From contig NZ_MTQF01000001.1 of the NCBI RefSeq assembly GCF_001975985.1, positions 518,943 through 582,942 on the forward strand: a stretch of DNA of 64,000 nucleotides, in the 5' to 3' direction. This stretch comes from [Flexibacter] sp. ATCC 35103 (GTDB lineage: Bacteria > Bacteroidota > Bacteroidia > Flavobacteriales > Flavobacteriaceae). Position numbers and translations under genes: made by a program. Shown in pieces: positions 63,296-64,000 of the stretch. The notes beneath the pieces are model-generated. The model had not been told where the DNA came from and did not search any database. It saw nothing but the letters and a program-made list of their open reading frames with translations. How positions within the stretch are numbered: the first letter of the stretch is position 1; each line of letters starts with the position of its first letter.

Positions 63296-63483
63296 TTTCA
63301 GGTTTTTCTGTTTTCAAGTTTCATGTTTATATACAAATAGTAAAAATGTTTCCCGTAGATTTTGCAGATCTGGCAGATTAATTTTTAATAAATAAAAAAT
63401 CCACTCAATCTGCAAAATTTGCGAGAGAAAAAAACTCAAAGCATTTCAACCTGAAACCTGAAACAAATAAAACCTGAAACAAA
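63296..63483. repeat. TTGAAAC-type and CGTAGATT-type short repeats
   Basis: CCTGAAACCTGAAAC and its reverse complement occur at both ends. The middle (63345-63425) is a degraded copy of the CACGCAGATT palindrome found at 15784-15885. Confidence 0.55.
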
Positions 63484-63488
63484 ATTTC

Positions 63489-63496
63489 TATATTTG
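63489..63496 (+). promoter_or_regulatory. -7 box TATATTTG of the M14 peptidase gene
   Basis: Consensus box 22 nt before the ATG at 63519. Confidence 0.5.
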
Positions 63497-63518
63497 ATTT
63501 CTATTTAAAACCAAAATC

Positions 63519-64000
63519 ATGAGATTTTTCACCATTATCATTTCACTTTTTACGCTTACCATTTTCGCTCAAAACAATAAAAAATACGATACTTTTTTTG
63601 AGAAAGGAAACGGAAATCAATCTGCTTCTTATGCAGAAACCATTGCTTATTTTAAACTTTTGGCAAATGATTTCCCTACGATTCAAATGAAAGAAATGGG
63701 CTTAACAGATTCTGGAGAACCTTTGCACATGATTGTTTACAATCCCGACAAGGAATTTGATTTTGAAAAAATCCAAAAAAACAAAGCAGTTCTTTTTATC
63801 AATAACGGAATCCACGCCGGAGAACCTGACGGAATCGACGCCACAATGCAATTTTATAGAGATCTTGCAACTGGGAAACTAAAAGCACCCAAAAATACGG
63901 TTCTGGTTACGATTCCGGTTTATAATATTGGCGGAGCTTTAAATAGAAATTCGACTACAAGAGCGAATCAGGACGGACCGGAAATTTATGGATTTAGAGG
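63519..64000 (+). CDS. M14-family zinc carboxypeptidase, N-terminal part
   Basis: The visible 160 residues begin with a signal peptide (MRFFTIIISLFTLTIFAQ). Next come AETIAYFKLLANDFPTIQM, LTDSGEPLHMIVY and NNGIHAGEPDGIDATMQFY, where the HxxE (His and Glu of HAGE) are the first two zinc ligands of M14 peptidases. NSTTRANQDGPE follows, with the usual substrate-binding Asn/Arg region. It is exported and probably cleaves C-terminal or isopeptide amino acids. The rest lies past the window end. Confidence 0.93.
   Translation, partial: MRFFTIIISLFTLTIFAQNNKKYDTFFEKGNGNQSASYAETIAYFKLLANDFPTIQMKEMGLTDSGEPLHMIVYNPDKEFDFEKIQKNKAVLFINNGIHAGEPDGIDATMQFYRDLATGKLKAPKNTVLVTIPVYNIGGALNRNSTTRANQDGPEIYGFR

Overview
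The window looks like a chromosome segment of a Flavobacterium-type member of the Bacteroidota. The evidence is its low GC content, promoters of the TAnnTTTG (-7) kind, few Shine-Dalgarno sequences, many short secreted or lipoprotein genes starting MKK/MKN, a SusC/SusD pair, a type IX secretion C-terminal domain, and the pta-ackA, prmA-clpS and kdsA sets. No rRNA, tRNA, CRISPR array, prophage or integron was seen.

Layout. 1-5.2 kb: an unknown lipoprotein (cut by the window edge), folP, a DUF1599 gene, a DoxX-like membrane protein, a TlpA-like thioredoxin and tpiA. 5.2-8.7 kb: an unknown two-gene envelope module on the minus strand. 8.8-16.6 kb: prmA, clpS, sterol-desaturase-like, lysoplasmalogenase-like, a small lipoprotein, kdsA, an outer-membrane protein and a YiiX-like hydrolase. 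16.8-19.3 kb: a PAS histidine kinase and an M28 peptidase. 19.4-34.3 kb: a minus-strand polysaccharide utilization locus (PUL). 34.3-38.8 kb: ackA, pta, corA. 38.9-39.7 kb: a REP-associated transposase between two identical palindromes. 39.7-45.9 kb: dnaK with a sigma54-like promoter, a Na+/H+ antiporter, three unknown envelope genes and a thioesterase. 45.9-48.9 kb: a secreted pectate-lyase-like protein with a T9SS tail. 49.3-55.5 kb: mscS and assorted small-molecule or stress genes. 55.7-64 kb: rluD-like, PASTA protein, ddl, DUF421, coaD, phnA-like, a DbpA-like helicase and the start of an M14 peptidase.

The most interesting system is the PUL. Its genes are a membrane-spanning propeller/LuxR-type regulator, SusC, SusD, a GH144-like endo-beta-1,2-glucanase lipoprotein, a secreted alpha/beta esterase and a GH3 beta-glucosidase. 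After a terminator come a glycerophosphodiesterase lipoprotein and a GH43-like/F5-8C/FnIII protein. Together these suggest import and breakdown of a beta-1,2-glucan. The phosphodiesterase and esterase would fit removal of phosphoglycerol and acyl (for example succinyl) groups from osmoregulated periplasmic or cyclic glucans of other bacteria. That substrate is an inference. The susC upstream region carries several copies of TACATCATTA-like sites that could be the regulator's operators.

The gaps between genes are rich in repeats. There are three copies of a ~80-140 bp dispersed element, several families of long inverted repeats, and heptamer/octamer short tandem repeats. A small tetraloop hairpin has been placed inside two unrelated repeat families. 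The REP-like palindrome is found only beside the RAYT transposase in this window.
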